From JBBRMY01 sp038230595 (GTDB lineage: Bacteria > Bacteroidota > Ignavibacteria > Tepidaquicellales > Tepidaquicellaceae), in NCBI GenBank assembly GCA_038230595.1, contig JBBRMY010000001.1, positions 1 through 64,000 of the forward strand: a DNA stretch of 64,000 nt, written 5' to 3'. Positions 35,054 to 44,233 of this stretch are shown in pieces (positions within the stretch are counted from its first letter, which is position 1; each line of letters begins with the position of its first letter). Position numbers and translations under genes: made by a program. The notes under the pieces are model-generated. The model made no database searches. It was not told the origin of the DNA and worked only from the letters and a program-made list of their open reading frames with translations.

Positions 35054-36895
35054 ATGAAAAACCTATTATTATCAGTAATTTTTCTTTCCCTCTTTAGCAG
35101 TACTGTTTTTGCTCAGAATAATTACAGTTATTTTGTTGATCTGAATAATACTTCGGATCATCAGACTGTGATAGGATTAACAACTCCCCACTTTTCATCC
35201 AATGAAGTAATGTTCCGCTTCCCAAAGCTTATCCCGGGAACATATGCGATTTATGATTATGGCAGATTTATATTCGATCTGAAAGCATTTGATAATTCAG
35301 GAAATCCGTTATCAGTTGAAAAAACTGATGTGAACTCCTTTAAGATCTCAGATGCATCAAAGCTTTCTTCAATTACATACAGGATACATGATACGTTCAC
35401 ATCTATGGATGGTGGAGTATCTATTTTTGAGCCTGCCGGCACTAACATAGCTTCTGATAATGTAGTTATTAACAGCAGCGGCTTTTATGGTTATTTTGAC
35501 GATATGAAAAATGTACAGATTGATCTTCATATAAAAAAGCCTTCCAGATATTATGGATCAACAGCTCTTATACCCGTAAAAAGTACTAACGAACAAGATG
35601 ATTATTCTGTAGAAAGTTATTATACCCTTGTTGATTCACCCATGCTCTACTGTGTACCGGATACTACAGTTATAAAAGTAGGTAATACAGATGTTCTTTT
35701 ATCAGTTTACTCTCCCGATAAAAAAATGGGAGCTGCAGATCTAAAGCCTGCTATAAATAATATTCTTTTAGCAGCGCAGGATTATCTTGGCGAGTTGCCT
35801 GTAAAAAAATATGCTTTCCTTTATTACATGACTAAGACAAACGGCAGATCATTAGGAACAGGAGCATTAGAGCATTCATATTCTTCAATGTATTTTCTCT
35901 TTCAGCCAAAAAACGAATCAGGATATGCATTTATAGGAGCAACTTCTGCACATGAATTTTTTCATATTATAACTCCATTGAGCATTCACTCCGAAGAGAT
36001 TGGCAGCTTTAATTATAATGAGCCGAATATGTCAAAGCATCTTTGGATGTATGAAGGCGCAACAGAGTATGCATCAATGCTGATCAGAGAAAGATACCAA
36101 CTTATCACGCCTGAACAATTTTTAAAAGAAGTTGAGAACAAGTTGCGGGTTGAGGAGAATTTTAAGATCGATATACCTTTCACTGAATTCAGCAGGAAAA
36201 TAGTAGAAGAAAAATATAATAAGCTTTTTGTTGATGTATATTTTAAGGGAGCACTCCTGAGCATGTCGCTTGATCTGAAGCTTAGACAGCTTTCAAATGG
36301 CTCTTATGGTCTTGTAGATCTTATGAAGGATCTTTCCAAAAAATATGGCAAAGATATTTCCTTCAAAGACGATGAACTGTTTGATGAAATAACTGCGCTT
36401 ACATATCCTGAGATAAGAAGCTTTTTTACTGATTATATTGAGGGGAAAAAGGAAATTAATTTTACTGAATTTCTTGGTCTTGCCGGAATATATAATAAAG
36501 GCGAGCCGAAAAAGACTTTAAGCACCGGAGGGGCAGAATTCGGATTTGATCCAGATGCAAAAAGATTATATGTATCCGGAATTTCAGATATGGATCAGGT
36601 AGGTAAGGAATTAAATTATAAAGTTGGTGATCAGGTAATAAAAATTAATGACACTGAGCTTTCCGTTGGAAATATTCAGAAATTCTTTAATGATTTTCAG
36701 AAAAATGCAAAAGAGAACGATCCATTAACAGTTATAGTCGCCAGAAAAAATTCAAGTGGAAAGCTGGAGAATGTGACTCTAAAGTCAAAGCTTAGATATG
36801 CAGCCGGATTGAAAAAAACTTATGATCTTGCCTTTATTGATAATCCAACTGATTCTCAGCTGGCTGTAAGGAAATCCTGGCTAAAGCAGCAGTAA
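35054..36895 (+). CDS. M61-family (glycyl aminopeptidase-like) peptidase with PDZ
   Basis: 613 residues: signal peptide (IFLSLFSSTVFAQ), N-terminal beta domain, a thermolysin-like catalytic domain with HEFFH (near residue 299) followed by the M61 hallmark PLSIHSEEIG and the third ligand region MYEGATEYAS, and a C-terminal PDZ domain (~490-590, YKVGDQVIKINDTEL). Expected periplasmic or outer-membrane metallopeptidase. Own transcription unit between two terminators. Confidence 0.9.
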   Translation: MKNLLLSVIFLSLFSSTVFAQNNYSYFVDLNNTSDHQTVIGLTTPHFSSNEVMFRFPKLIPGTYAIYDYGRFIFDLKAFDNSGNPLSVEKTDVNSFKISDASKLSSITYRIHDTFTSMDGGVSIFEPAGTNIASDNVVINSSGFYGYFDDMKNVQIDLHIKKPSRYYGSTALIPVKSTNEQDDYSVESYYTLVDSPMLYCVPDTTVIKVGNTDVLLSVYSPDKKMGAADLKPAINNILLAAQDYLGELPVKKYAFLYYMTKTNGRSLGTGALEHSYSSMYFLFQPKNESGYAFIGATSAHEFFHIITPLSIHSEEIGSFNYNEPNMSKHLWMYEGATEYASMLIRERYQLITPEQFLKEVENKLRVEENFKIDIPFTEFSRKIVEEKYNKLFVDVYFKGALLSMSLDLKLRQLSNGSYGLVDLMKDLSKKYGKDISFKDDELFDEITALTYPEIRSFFTDYIEGKKEINFTEFLGLAGIYNKGEPKKTLSTGGAEFGFDPDAKRLYVSGISDMDQVGKELNYKVGDQVIKINDTELSVGNIQKFFNDFQKNAKENDPLTVIVARKNSSGKLENVTLKSKLRYAAGLKKTYDLAFIDNPTDSQLAVRKSWLKQQ

Positions 36896-36900
36896 GATTT

Positions 36901-36963
36901 GTAGAGACGCGATGCTCGCGTCTCATTGTTCACCAGCTTGAGACGCCAGCATGGCGTCTCTAC
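36901..36963. repeat. GAGACGC double-hairpin repeat element
   Basis: The 63-bp element begins GTAGAGACGC and ends GCGTCTCTAC. Inside are two nested hairpins, GAGACGCGA-TGC-TCGCGTCTC and GAGACGCC-AGCAT-GGCGTCTC, joined by ATTGTTCACCAGCTT. Such GTAGAGACGC elements are widespread non-autonomous repeats in Bacteroidetes and cyanobacteria. It sits 5 bp after the M61 stop. Confidence 0.65.
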
Positions 36964-36969
36964 AAAATA

Positions 36970-37006
36970 AAAAAGCAGAAATCAAAAAATGAATTCTGCT
37001 TTTTTG
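36970..37006. terminator. Bidirectional terminator
   Basis: AAAAAAGCAGAA ... TTCTGCTTTTTT hairpin between the convergent M61 and 37026-37427 genes; A and T runs on both flanks allow both directions. Confidence 0.75.
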
Positions 37007-37025
37007 TTAAATTATTTTCAACATA

Positions 37026-37427
37026 CTACTCTACATTCTCTTCTACTGAAATACTCCAGAAGCCCTTCGCCTTTACATCGATATAATATTTTCCATCTTC
37101 TTTAATGTTCGTAACCTTCCTGCTGTTAAAATTTTCATCAAGCAGATCATTAACAAAAAATTCTTTATTGTTTCCAAGCTCATCTTTCAGATCCATCTCA
37201 ACTGCAACTCCTTCATACATTACCCTGAAAACAGTTTGACCTTTTTTCAGATCTAATGGCATGCTTTTATTTCTAACTCCGTAATAAGTCTTCTTTTTTG
37301 ATGGCTGATTGCCTTTAAATCTTTCACTGCTGTTAACAAAAGTGAATGAAAGAAATAAAAGATAGAGCACGACCAAAGATGTAGCAAAAATAATATTTCT
37401 TTTCCAGAATGAGTTCATATTTTTCAA
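37026..37427 (-). CDS. Small membrane-anchored protein, unknown
   Basis: 133 residues. One N-terminal transmembrane helix (IFATSLVVLYLLFLSFTFV) that could also serve as a signal anchor, then a ~100-residue soluble part with strand-like pattern and no Cys/His cluster. I do not recognise a family. Single gene between two terminators; the 317 bp upstream (37428-37744) contain its promoter and the terminator at 37683-37730, nothing else credible (a 64-codon plus-strand frame there is Lys/Phe-rich and overlaps the terminator). Confidence 0.6.
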   Translation of the reverse strand: MKNMNSFWKRNIIFATSLVVLYLLFLSFTFVNSSERFKGNQPSKKKTYYGVRNKSMPLDLKKGQTVFRVMYEGVAVEMDLKDELGNNKEFFVNDLLDENFNSRKVTNIKEDGKYYIDVKAKGFWSISVEENVE

Positions 37428-37682
37428 CTCTATATTGTAAGTAAAAAAGCCAATTAAAAAAAGCGAAAAGTTAAAGATTAAATCGGATTTTTCGAAGGGG
37501 AAATGGAATAAATATCAGAGGGATAACTGAATTATGGCATAAAAAAACCGCGCATGATCCGAAAACATAAAAGAAAGTGGAGGCTTCTTTTAAAACTATT
37601 CATGGGCGGTTTTAATTCTTACAAAGAACGGGAAATATTTTCATACAATCAATTCACATTTAATTTTTTTGAAATAAATAAA

Positions 37683-37730
37683 AAAAAAGCAGAGAAAATT
37701 ATTTTTAGAATTTTCTCTGCGGGTTTTTAC
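37683..37730 (-). terminator. Terminator of the lipoprotein gene
   Basis: GCAGAGAAAATT / AATTTTCTCTGC 12-bp stem, 8-nt loop, followed by a T8 run on the minus strand, 15 bp after the stop of 37745-38626. Confidence 0.85.
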
Positions 37731-37744
37731 TGCAAAAACCTATT

Positions 37745-38626
37745 TTAGAATTTTGATAAATTAATTGCCTTCGATGTAAGTGTCAATCCTGTTATTCCCA
37801 TCACCTGTGCCTGCTGTGTAACAACACCCATGGTTAATGTCTCGGCTGCTCCTGAAGAATTTGTCTTGGAATAATTAACTATCCAGATGTCAGGTGGAAA
37901 ACCGGCCAGATTAGCTATGTAATCAGGAAGATGAAGTGCTCCAGCTGCAGGTATAAGAAACATGTTCACAGATTTGTTTGTACCTGTTGAAAAGAAAACA
38001 GAGCCGTTAACATTGCTTGCCGAGGGAGTAAAAGATGAATTAAATTTAATTACCGGGTCGCTGCTCTTTGCAAGATCTAATCCAACTTCGCTGCTCTTTG
38101 CAAGATCTAATCCAACTTCGCTGTTAAGAAGAACTGAATTTGAAGTTGTTATATGTATACTTGAATTTGTGAAAAGCTGGATCGCGCTGCTGACTATATT
38201 TGCAGCTGATGTATCTTTTATTAATCCAAGAACTGTGCTTGTCGAGAATAGTGTTGTCAGCTCTATGCAGTCAGTTGCTCCCGGAGTTGGATTTGGTGTA
38301 TAAACTGCAAAATTCGCAGTTCCCGGTACTTTATAAACATAAATCCATGCGCCGATATTATTTGGGTCGCTTAATACAGAAAGCGCACTTATATCAGTAG
38401 TCCCGGCATTTGAGCCTTCAAAAGTTACGTTCTTTCCAAAGATCATAACAAGATTTGAGCCCGGATATTTTCTGCTTGACTGCGTATTTGCTGAATCAAG
38501 CCTGTCTTTTGCTTTTACAGGGTTGCTGATCAGATTTGTAATAATATTGCTGTTACCACATGATGAATACATTATACCGCTAAGTATAAATATTATCAAT
38601 AGAACTGTCTTATTTATCGTTTTCAT
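37745..38626 (-). CDS. Putative lipoprotein with internal decapeptide duplication
   Basis: 293 residues. Signal peptide ends in a lipobox-like MYSSCGN (Cys ~23), so likely outer-membrane or periplasmic lipoprotein. The rest is Ser/Thr/Asn-rich with no known domain. Residues around 170-190 contain two exact copies of SEVGLDLAKS, encoded by a 30-bp perfect tandem repeat. Own unit, terminator downstream. Confidence 0.65.
   Translation of the reverse strand: MKTINKTVLLIIFILSGIMYSSCGNSNIITNLISNPVKAKDRLDSANTQSSRKYPGSNLVMIFGKNVTFEGSNAGTTDISALSVLSDPNNIGAWIYVYKVPGTANFAVYTPNPTPGATDCIELTTLFSTSTVLGLIKDTSAANIVSSAIQLFTNSSIHITTSNSVLLNSEVGLDLAKSSEVGLDLAKSSDPVIKFNSSFTPSASNVNGSVFFSTGTNKSVNMFLIPAAGALHLPDYIANLAGFPPDIWIVNYSKTNSSGAAETLTMGVVTQQAQVMGITGLTLTSKAINLSKF
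38059..38123. repeat. 30-bp perfect tandem repeat inside the lipoprotein gene
   Basis: Two identical 30-bp units (38059-38088 and 38089-38118) plus 5 bp of a third. In-frame, so it adds ten residues per copy. No mismatch between copies points to recent duplication by slippage. Confidence 0.9.
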
Positions 38627-38710
38627 AGTGTTATTTAATGTTAATCGTTTAACTTTAATATTAAGTAATGGGTTCCGCTCAAGAATTGAAATCGAGTTTC
38701 TATATATAAA

Positions 38711-38742
38711 AAAAGCCTGCTCTTTTCCAAAAGCAGGCTTTT
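38711..38742 (-). terminator. Terminator after the cupredoxin gene
   Basis: AAAAGCCTGCT / AGCAGGCTTTT 11-bp stem with a 10-nt loop and a T run on the minus strand; could also act on the plus strand. Confidence 0.85.
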
Positions 38743-38766
38743 AAATTTAAAATATATTCGAAATTC

Positions 38767-39399
38767 TTATTTCACTAAGATCATTCTTTTAACTTCTGAA
38801 TAAGTTGCAGTTTCAAGTCTGTACATATAAACACCGGTCGGAATCTCTGATGCATCAAAATCTACATTATAAACTCCTGCCGCCATGTTCTGATTAACAA
38901 GTGATGCAACTTCGTTCCCGACAATGTCATAAACTTTCAGCTTTACAAGCCCTGATGCTGCAAGCTGGAATTTTATATTCGTTACAGGATTGAATGGATT
39001 CGGATAATTCTGGAACAGCTTAAAATTCTCAGGAATAACACTTGATATATTACTTACACCTGAAATTACAGATATATTTCCCGCCATATTAGGACCATGC
39101 GGAATGCAGACAAAATGATAATTTCCTAAAACTGTTATTTTATACATAAACGTGGTGGTACCTGAATTCATATTAGAATTCCATGCAGGCGCTCCTGGAG
39201 GCAGTATAGATGCGTTTGTTCCATTACATGTAGTTGTATGACTTCCGTTAAGCCATTGGAATTTAATAGTGTCTCCGAGGTTAGCGTTTGTATTTAAAGG
39301 AGTGAACATAAAGTTCTCAACTGTTATTGTTCTGATAGTGCTGAATGCAAATGAGCTTGTTAAGAACAGAAATGCAATTAGTAAAATACTTTTTTTCAT
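38767..39399 (-). CDS. Secreted cupredoxin with T9SS sorting domain
   Basis: 210 residues: signal peptide (LLIAFLFLTSSFAFS), a plastocyanin-like domain (~22-115) with type I copper ligands His (GSHTT), Cys (YHFVC), His (IPHGP) and Met (NMAG), then a Por-type C-terminal sorting domain from ~130 (FQNYPNPFNPVTNIKF ... GVYMYRLET). It is therefore likely exported through T9SS and kept at the cell surface as an electron carrier or copper binder. Single gene. Confidence 0.88.
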   Translation of the reverse strand: MKKSILLIAFLFLTSSFAFSTIRTITVENFMFTPLNTNANLGDTIKFQWLNGSHTTTCNGTNASILPPGAPAWNSNMNSGTTTFMYKITVLGNYHFVCIPHGPNMAGNISVISGVSNISSVIPENFKLFQNYPNPFNPVTNIKFQLAASGLVKLKVYDIVGNEVASLVNQNMAAGVYNVDFDASEIPTGVYMYRLETATYSEVKRMILVK

Positions 39400-39861
39400 A
39401 AGTTTTTTTCGCAGTTTTTAGAGTTTCGTTTTATAAAAATTTTAATATTTAAATCATTTAGAAATAATGGATATACATTAACTCAAACATATTAATCCGG
39501 TCTAAGGTTCGATTTGAAAATTATTACTGCCATATCAGATTCAGCTGTTATTGTACTCACAGTAATGAATGCCGAGGAATTTACTAAATAAAGCGATAAA
39601 TCGGGAAAAGGGAAAAGATTGTGAAAGAGTAGAATTGGTTTTTTCATAGTTTTGGTTTAAGGTTTATAAGAAAGGCAGTGAAATGTTTCACATGATCATT
39701 CTTACATTACTATAATTTCAATTCGGCTCCTGAATTAAATTAAGACTACTAAAATCCTAATTTAAATCTTATATAAAATAGAAAAAAATTTAATCCCACG
39801 CAATTTAAAATATTAAACCTACTCTTAGTAAATATTAGTCCCGGAATGCTTTAATACTCTC
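39400..39861. other. 462-bp intergenic region, one doubtful small ORF
   Basis: AT-rich spacer between the cupredoxin and queA genes. The only frame of note is on the minus strand at 39492-39647 (ATG, 51 residues, ending SNLRPD), without family resemblance or ribosome-binding site I can see. No terminator hairpin or repeat of note. I cannot tell whether the small ORF is real. Confidence 0.3.
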
Positions 39862-41067
39862 TTACAAAAACAGAACAGAACTGTCTCCGTAACTCAGAAA
39901 TCTGTATTCATTTTTAAGCGCGTGCTCATATATTTTCCTCCATTGCCCTTGGGTAAATGCTGATACCAGCAGTAGCAGAGTGCTTTTAGGCTGATGAAAA
40001 TTTGTTATGAGGATATTCACAGCTTTAAATTCATATCCCGGCACGATCATTATTGATGTAGAAAATTCTATTAAATCATCTGAACCTTTTTCTATAGACT
40101 TCAGTATCTGACCCAGCGCTTCCTTATAGGTGATATTATTTGCAGATAATTTTTCATGCTCCCACTGTCCAAGATTATTAATTGAAAGATCATTGTTCAC
40201 GATCATCTTGCACCCTATCCAGTAAAGGCTTTCAAGTGCTCTTAATGATGTTGTTCCTGTGCTGATAACTTTTCCTGAATTATTAATAAGCTCTTCGATC
40301 AGTTTTTGCCCTATATAAAACTTTTCCGGATGCATCTTATGCTCATCAGCATTTTCAGTTTTTATCGGTAAAAAAGTACCTGCGCCGACATTAAGATTAA
40401 GACTCGAGATCTTAATTCCGTTTTCAGAAATTTTCTTCAATTCAGTTTTTGTAAAATGAAGTCCTGCAGTAGGAGCAGCGACCGACCCCTCTATATTTGC
40501 ATAAACTGTCTGATAACTCTCATTATCCTGCTTAACTGGCTTCCTTTTTATATAAGGAGGCAAAGGCACATTTCCTGCTATAGATAATATCTCACCAAAA
40601 GTATGGTCTGACTCCCAGAAAAATTCAACAGCTATTTCACTCTCTTCCCTTTTAAAAATTTTAGCTTTTAATTTCAGCTCATCAGAGATTAAAAATATTT
40701 CTTCTTCTTTCCATTTCTTTAAATTTCCAATCATGCATTTCCAGACACAGCGCTTTTTTATATTTAGTGCGCCAGCCATTTCCTTTGTGGGTTCAATTGG
40801 CTCCATGCAGAATATTTCTATCTTCGCTCCTGTATCATTTATAAAGAGCAATCTAGCGTGAATCACTTTTGAATCATTTACTACCATTAAAGAATTCGCC
40901 GGAAGTATTTCTGCTATCTCGTAAAAATTCCTGTCAGTTATATTATCGGTTTTATTATCATAAACTAATAATCGCGATCTGTTTCTTTCCAAAAGGGGAT
41001 TTTCCGCTATTTTGTCCGTTTCAAGCCTATAATCAAAATCTTCTATCTTAATATGTTTTTCCGTCAT
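39862..41067 (-). CDS. queA: tRNA preQ1(34) S-adenosylmethionine ribosyltransferase-isomerase
   Basis: Makes epoxyqueuosine in tRNA from preQ1 and SAM. Conserved: N-terminal DFDYRLETDKIA, ENPLLERNRSRLLV, MVVNDSKVIHARL, the signature SVAAPTAGLHFT, VGAGTFLPI, and ITNFHQPKSTLLLLVSAF. 401 residues, slightly longer than E. coli QueA (356), as in Bacteroidetes-type QueA-like proteins. Other queuosine genes are not in the window. Confidence 0.92.
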   Translation of the reverse strand: MTEKHIKIEDFDYRLETDKIAENPLLERNRSRLLVYDNKTDNITDRNFYEIAEILPANSLMVVNDSKVIHARLLFINDTGAKIEIFCMEPIEPTKEMAGALNIKKRCVWKCMIGNLKKWKEEEIFLISDELKLKAKIFKREESEIAVEFFWESDHTFGEILSIAGNVPLPPYIKRKPVKQDNESYQTVYANIEGSVAAPTAGLHFTKTELKKISENGIKISSLNLNVGAGTFLPIKTENADEHKMHPEKFYIGQKLIEELINNSGKVISTGTTSLRALESLYWIGCKMIVNNDLSINNLGQWEHEKLSANNITYKEALGQILKSIEKGSDDLIEFSTSIMIVPGYEFKAVNILITNFHQPKSTLLLLVSAFTQGQWRKIYEHALKNEYRFLSYGDSSVLFL

Positions 41068-41135
41068 TATACAATTTATAAAATTAAACTTTTATATAGA
41101 ATTCACTAATTTTCAATTGTTGCCCTAAACATGAA

Positions 41136-41210
41136 ATAGAATTTAGTTTTCATTCTATAAACATTCAAAAAAAGAAGTATAAAGACTATGATTCGCTAAT
41201 TATCATAGTC
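41136..41210. promoter_or_regulatory. Two hairpin-type dyads behind queA
   Basis: ATAGAAT...ATTCTAT (41136-41158) and GACTATGAT...ATCATAGTC (41184-41210, 9-bp perfect arms). They lie in the divergent spacer between queA and the 862-residue surface protein. Either promoter-region operators or transcript hairpins; no T run follows either. Confidence 0.35.
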
Positions 41211-41430
41211 GAGAGACTTTGAAATAACATCATTTTTTACTTTTCTTATGTTTTTGAGGAACAAATGTAGCCATATGTATGTTTGAAATAAAGATATGTA
41301 AGCTTATTAGGACAAATTTAATTTTTGGCTGATTAATAATTGTATAAGGAACTCGTTTTTATTTGAATGTAATTTCTATTGATTCCGGTCTAAACTCCCA
41401 TAATAGTATTTCAATCCTTTACAAATTCTC

Positions 41431-41567
41431 TAAATGGTAGTATCCATACTACCATTTACGCTATTCCTCTATCCAAAAATTAAATCTATTTGCATAAAGA
41501 CTTACAAACTAACTAATAGTTAGCTTGTTATCTGTTTGGCATTAATATTGTCGTAGTATCCTTACTA
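41431..41567 (+). promoter_or_regulatory. Paired GTAGTATCC-TACTA operators upstream of surface protein
   Basis: 41431-41458 is a 13-bp-arm palindrome (TAAATGGTAGTAT CC ATACTACCATTTA). Its core GTAGTATCCATACTA is repeated with one change at 41553-41567 (GTAGTATCCTTACTA), centres 116 bp apart, about 11 helical turns. A 15-bp palindrome CTAACTAATAGTTAG lies between them at 41509-41523. The second core is only 29 bp before the ATG at 41596. Suggests cooperative regulator binding/DNA looping at this promoter. Confidence 0.5.
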
Positions 41568-41595
41568 TCATATTTTTAAATATAAACCAATATTA

Positions 41596-44184
41596 ATGAA
41601 AACAAAAATTTCCCTACTTTTTGTTGCTTTTCTTTTGATGGCTTTTATACAAAAGAATGCAAATGCTGACTGCTGTCAGACTACATTATTTACCGGTGTA
41701 GATAAAGGTGTTACGACATCTTATCATAAATATCCATCCGGTCCAACTCTGACTTCATGGGTTGGAACTATCGCAGGTACAGTTGACGGTCATTCTGCCC
41801 GTTTTTATTGTATCGATGTTGATAATTTTCTTCAGATGTCCCCAACACCTTATTGTGATTCAAGCGTAGTGAATGATACTATCGCTTTTATCCTTAAGAA
41901 TTTTTATCCATATGGTCCCGGAACCATTGGAGGCGGTACACCTATCGCCGATGTTAATCAGGAAGCAGCAGCAGTTCAGCTTGCTATCTGGTGGTACTCT
42001 TCAAGAGTTGATGATCAAAGCACTCCGATCGCAGCTATCAACGACAGAGCAAAATGGATCGAAGACTATGCAAGAGATCATACACCCGGTCACAGCGGAG
42101 TTCCGCCAAAGAACCTGAAGATCGTTCCTGTAAGCTTAACCAGCACAGGTAACTGCATGGATACTCTTAAAGTAAAAGTTGTAAATAGTGATGGCACACC
42201 TGTTTCAGGAAAAGTTGTTACTCTTACTACAACCGGTGGAACTCTATCCACTATGTCTGTAACAACAGGTGCTGATGGCTTCTCTCCGAAATTTACTATA
42301 ACAAAGCCTGCACATACAACTGTAACTGTCTCAGCACATACAACAGGACAGATCTCAATTGGTACAATTTATTATTGTCCATCAGCACCCGGCACATCGC
42401 AGAATGCAACACTTTGCGGTAACGGCAGCGCAGGCGGAAATGTAGAAGGAAATCTTTGCGATACAATTCAGGTTCATTGCGATTCATTAACCAGCGGCGG
42501 TTCAAGCGGTGTTGAATCTAATTATGATCTGGGACAATTACTATTAGAAAGACATTTAAGAATTCAGAACGGTGAAACAACTCCTTTAGTTGCTAACTCA
42601 AATCCTGTTTTCAATTTATCATATACTTTACAGCAGCTTACTCCTCAGCAAGGACCTTTTTATTCATTCCCTGTTGAAACAACACCTTTTGATATCTTAG
42701 GAATTTCAAATGCAACATCAGCTTATGCTGTTGATTACAGAATGAACTCTTCTTCTTCATCAAGAATTGCTGCGATTTTTGCAACAACAACAAATGCTCC
42801 GAATGTTTACAGTCATACTAAAGCAGTATGCGACAGATTAGCCGGTTACAACATGGATAATCTTGATAAGATAGAGATCAATAATACTGAATTCTATATT
42901 GCCAAGCTAGTAAATGATAAGAAAGACTTTGTAGATTACTCAGTAATTCTAAGCATTTATGATATGGGTAACGGATTCAAAGTTGATAACAAATGGACTA
43001 TACAGGAATACCAGGTACCTCCGGGAACTCAGAATGTTTATAACTTCCAGGTATGGGGTAACCATCCTGAAACTGTAAAGATTTTAGTTGAGAACCTTCT
43101 TGCAAAGTTCCAGGCATACCAGCCAGTAACCTATGTGAGCCCGACAGTTAAGGATCCTATAGTGTACATGAAATCAGCAAGGTATACAAATGACGGAAAG
43201 ATGACTTTCAAATTCATCAATACTCAGGGATTATCAAAAGTTATTCCTTTCACATTCCAGTATACACCACAGGCAGGTGCACCAATGCAGACTGTAAATC
43301 AGAACGTAACAGTGGCAGCAGGTGAAACATCGGCAACAATTAATATCGGCTTCTTAACCGGTGCCAATGTATTTATGACTAATGATAACGGATTCAAAGA
43401 TGCAGTGTTTATTGGAGGAGGTACTTTCGGTTCATACGCAGGACCTCAATCAAGAATTGATCTTTTCCAGAATGTAGTAACATCAGCTAATCCTGTCCTT
43501 GGTACGAATTCATTCGTATTCCCGGGCGGAATAAGATTCAAAGGATTACTTGGTGATAAAGTTTACATTGCAAGATCACTTGATGGCTCATACGAAGGTA
43601 TTGATCTCAGGAGCTTCCTGAAATTAAGATTTGAAGTAATGGGTACAGGTAATCTTAATGTTTACTTACAGGCAAAGCAAAATGGTACAACTGTTTATCC
43701 AATGGTTACAGTACCAATGACTTCAACAATGACATTGAGAGAATTATCACTGACAAGCTTTACGTATAATGGTCAGCCGGTAGATCTTTCAGAAGTATCA
43801 TCAATTTTCTTCCAAATGGATAAATCAAATAATGCAGGAATATCTAACTTTGATTACACAGTTCAGAATTCTGGTATCATCAGAAATCCATTAGGAATAA
43901 CTAATAACCCGGTTGTTGCAGTTCAATACAGCCTGGCTCAGAATTATCCAAATCCTTTTAACCCGGTAACTAAGATCAACTTCTCAGTTCCGCAGACTGG
44001 ATTAGTAACATTAAATGTTTATGATAACCTTGGAAGAACGATAACTTCACTGGTAAATGAAACTAAACAGGCAGGCAGCTATAGTGTCAGCTTCGATGCT
44101 TCATCACTGCCTAGTGGAATTTATTTCTACAAGCTTACAAGCGGAAGCTTTGTTGATACAAAGAAGATGCTGTTAGTGAAATAA
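41596..44184 (+). CDS. T9SS-secreted surface protein with thioester (TQXA-like) domain
   Basis: 862 residues. Signal peptide (LLFVAFLLMAFIQKNANA), then a ~130-residue domain in which C72 (RFYCID) and Q128 (VQLAIWW) occupy the positions of the Cys-Gln internal thioester of Gram-positive TED/TQXA adhesins, with the FILKNFYP helix between. A Big_1-like Ig domain follows (~175-255, DGTPVSGKVVTLTTTGGTLS), then unrecognised beta-rich sequence, and a Por-type sorting domain (QNYPNPFNPVTKINF ... SGIYFYKLTSG) at the C-terminus. Probably an adhesin on the outer membrane. Preceded by an unusual dyad-rich upstream region and ended by a terminator. The thioester is predicted, not shown. Confidence 0.8.
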   Translation: MKTKISLLFVAFLLMAFIQKNANADCCQTTLFTGVDKGVTTSYHKYPSGPTLTSWVGTIAGTVDGHSARFYCIDVDNFLQMSPTPYCDSSVVNDTIAFILKNFYPYGPGTIGGGTPIADVNQEAAAVQLAIWWYSSRVDDQSTPIAAINDRAKWIEDYARDHTPGHSGVPPKNLKIVPVSLTSTGNCMDTLKVKVVNSDGTPVSGKVVTLTTTGGTLSTMSVTTGADGFSPKFTITKPAHTTVTVSAHTTGQISIGTIYYCPSAPGTSQNATLCGNGSAGGNVEGNLCDTIQVHCDSLTSGGSSGVESNYDLGQLLLERHLRIQNGETTPLVANSNPVFNLSYTLQQLTPQQGPFYSFPVETTPFDILGISNATSAYAVDYRMNSSSSSRIAAIFATTTNAPNVYSHTKAVCDRLAGYNMDNLDKIEINNTEFYIAKLVNDKKDFVDYSVILSIYDMGNGFKVDNKWTIQEYQVPPGTQNVYNFQVWGNHPETVKILVENLLAKFQAYQPVTYVSPTVKDPIVYMKSARYTNDGKMTFKFINTQGLSKVIPFTFQYTPQAGAPMQTVNQNVTVAAGETSATINIGFLTGANVFMTNDNGFKDAVFIGGGTFGSYAGPQSRIDLFQNVVTSANPVLGTNSFVFPGGIRFKGLLGDKVYIARSLDGSYEGIDLRSFLKLRFEVMGTGNLNVYLQAKQNGTTVYPMVTVPMTSTMTLRELSLTSFTYNGQPVDLSEVSSIFFQMDKSNNAGISNFDYTVQNSGIIRNPLGITNNPVVAVQYSLAQNYPNPFNPVTKINFSVPQTGLVTLNVYDNLGRTITSLVNETKQAGSYSVSFDASSLPSGIYFYKLTSGSFVDTKKMLLVK

Positions 44185-44233
44185 TAATAGCACAGTATTC
44201 CCCGAATGTTTTTGTCGGGAATCTAATTAACAT

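Noticed and set aside
37554..37748. 64-codon plus-strand frame
   Set aside because: Low-complexity Lys/Phe sequence that runs through a terminator hairpin of the neighbouring gene.
39492..39647. 51-codon minus-strand frame in the cupredoxin-queA spacer
   Set aside because: Could be real but has no family resemblance, no ribosome-binding site and no conservation evidence; only noted in the region entry.
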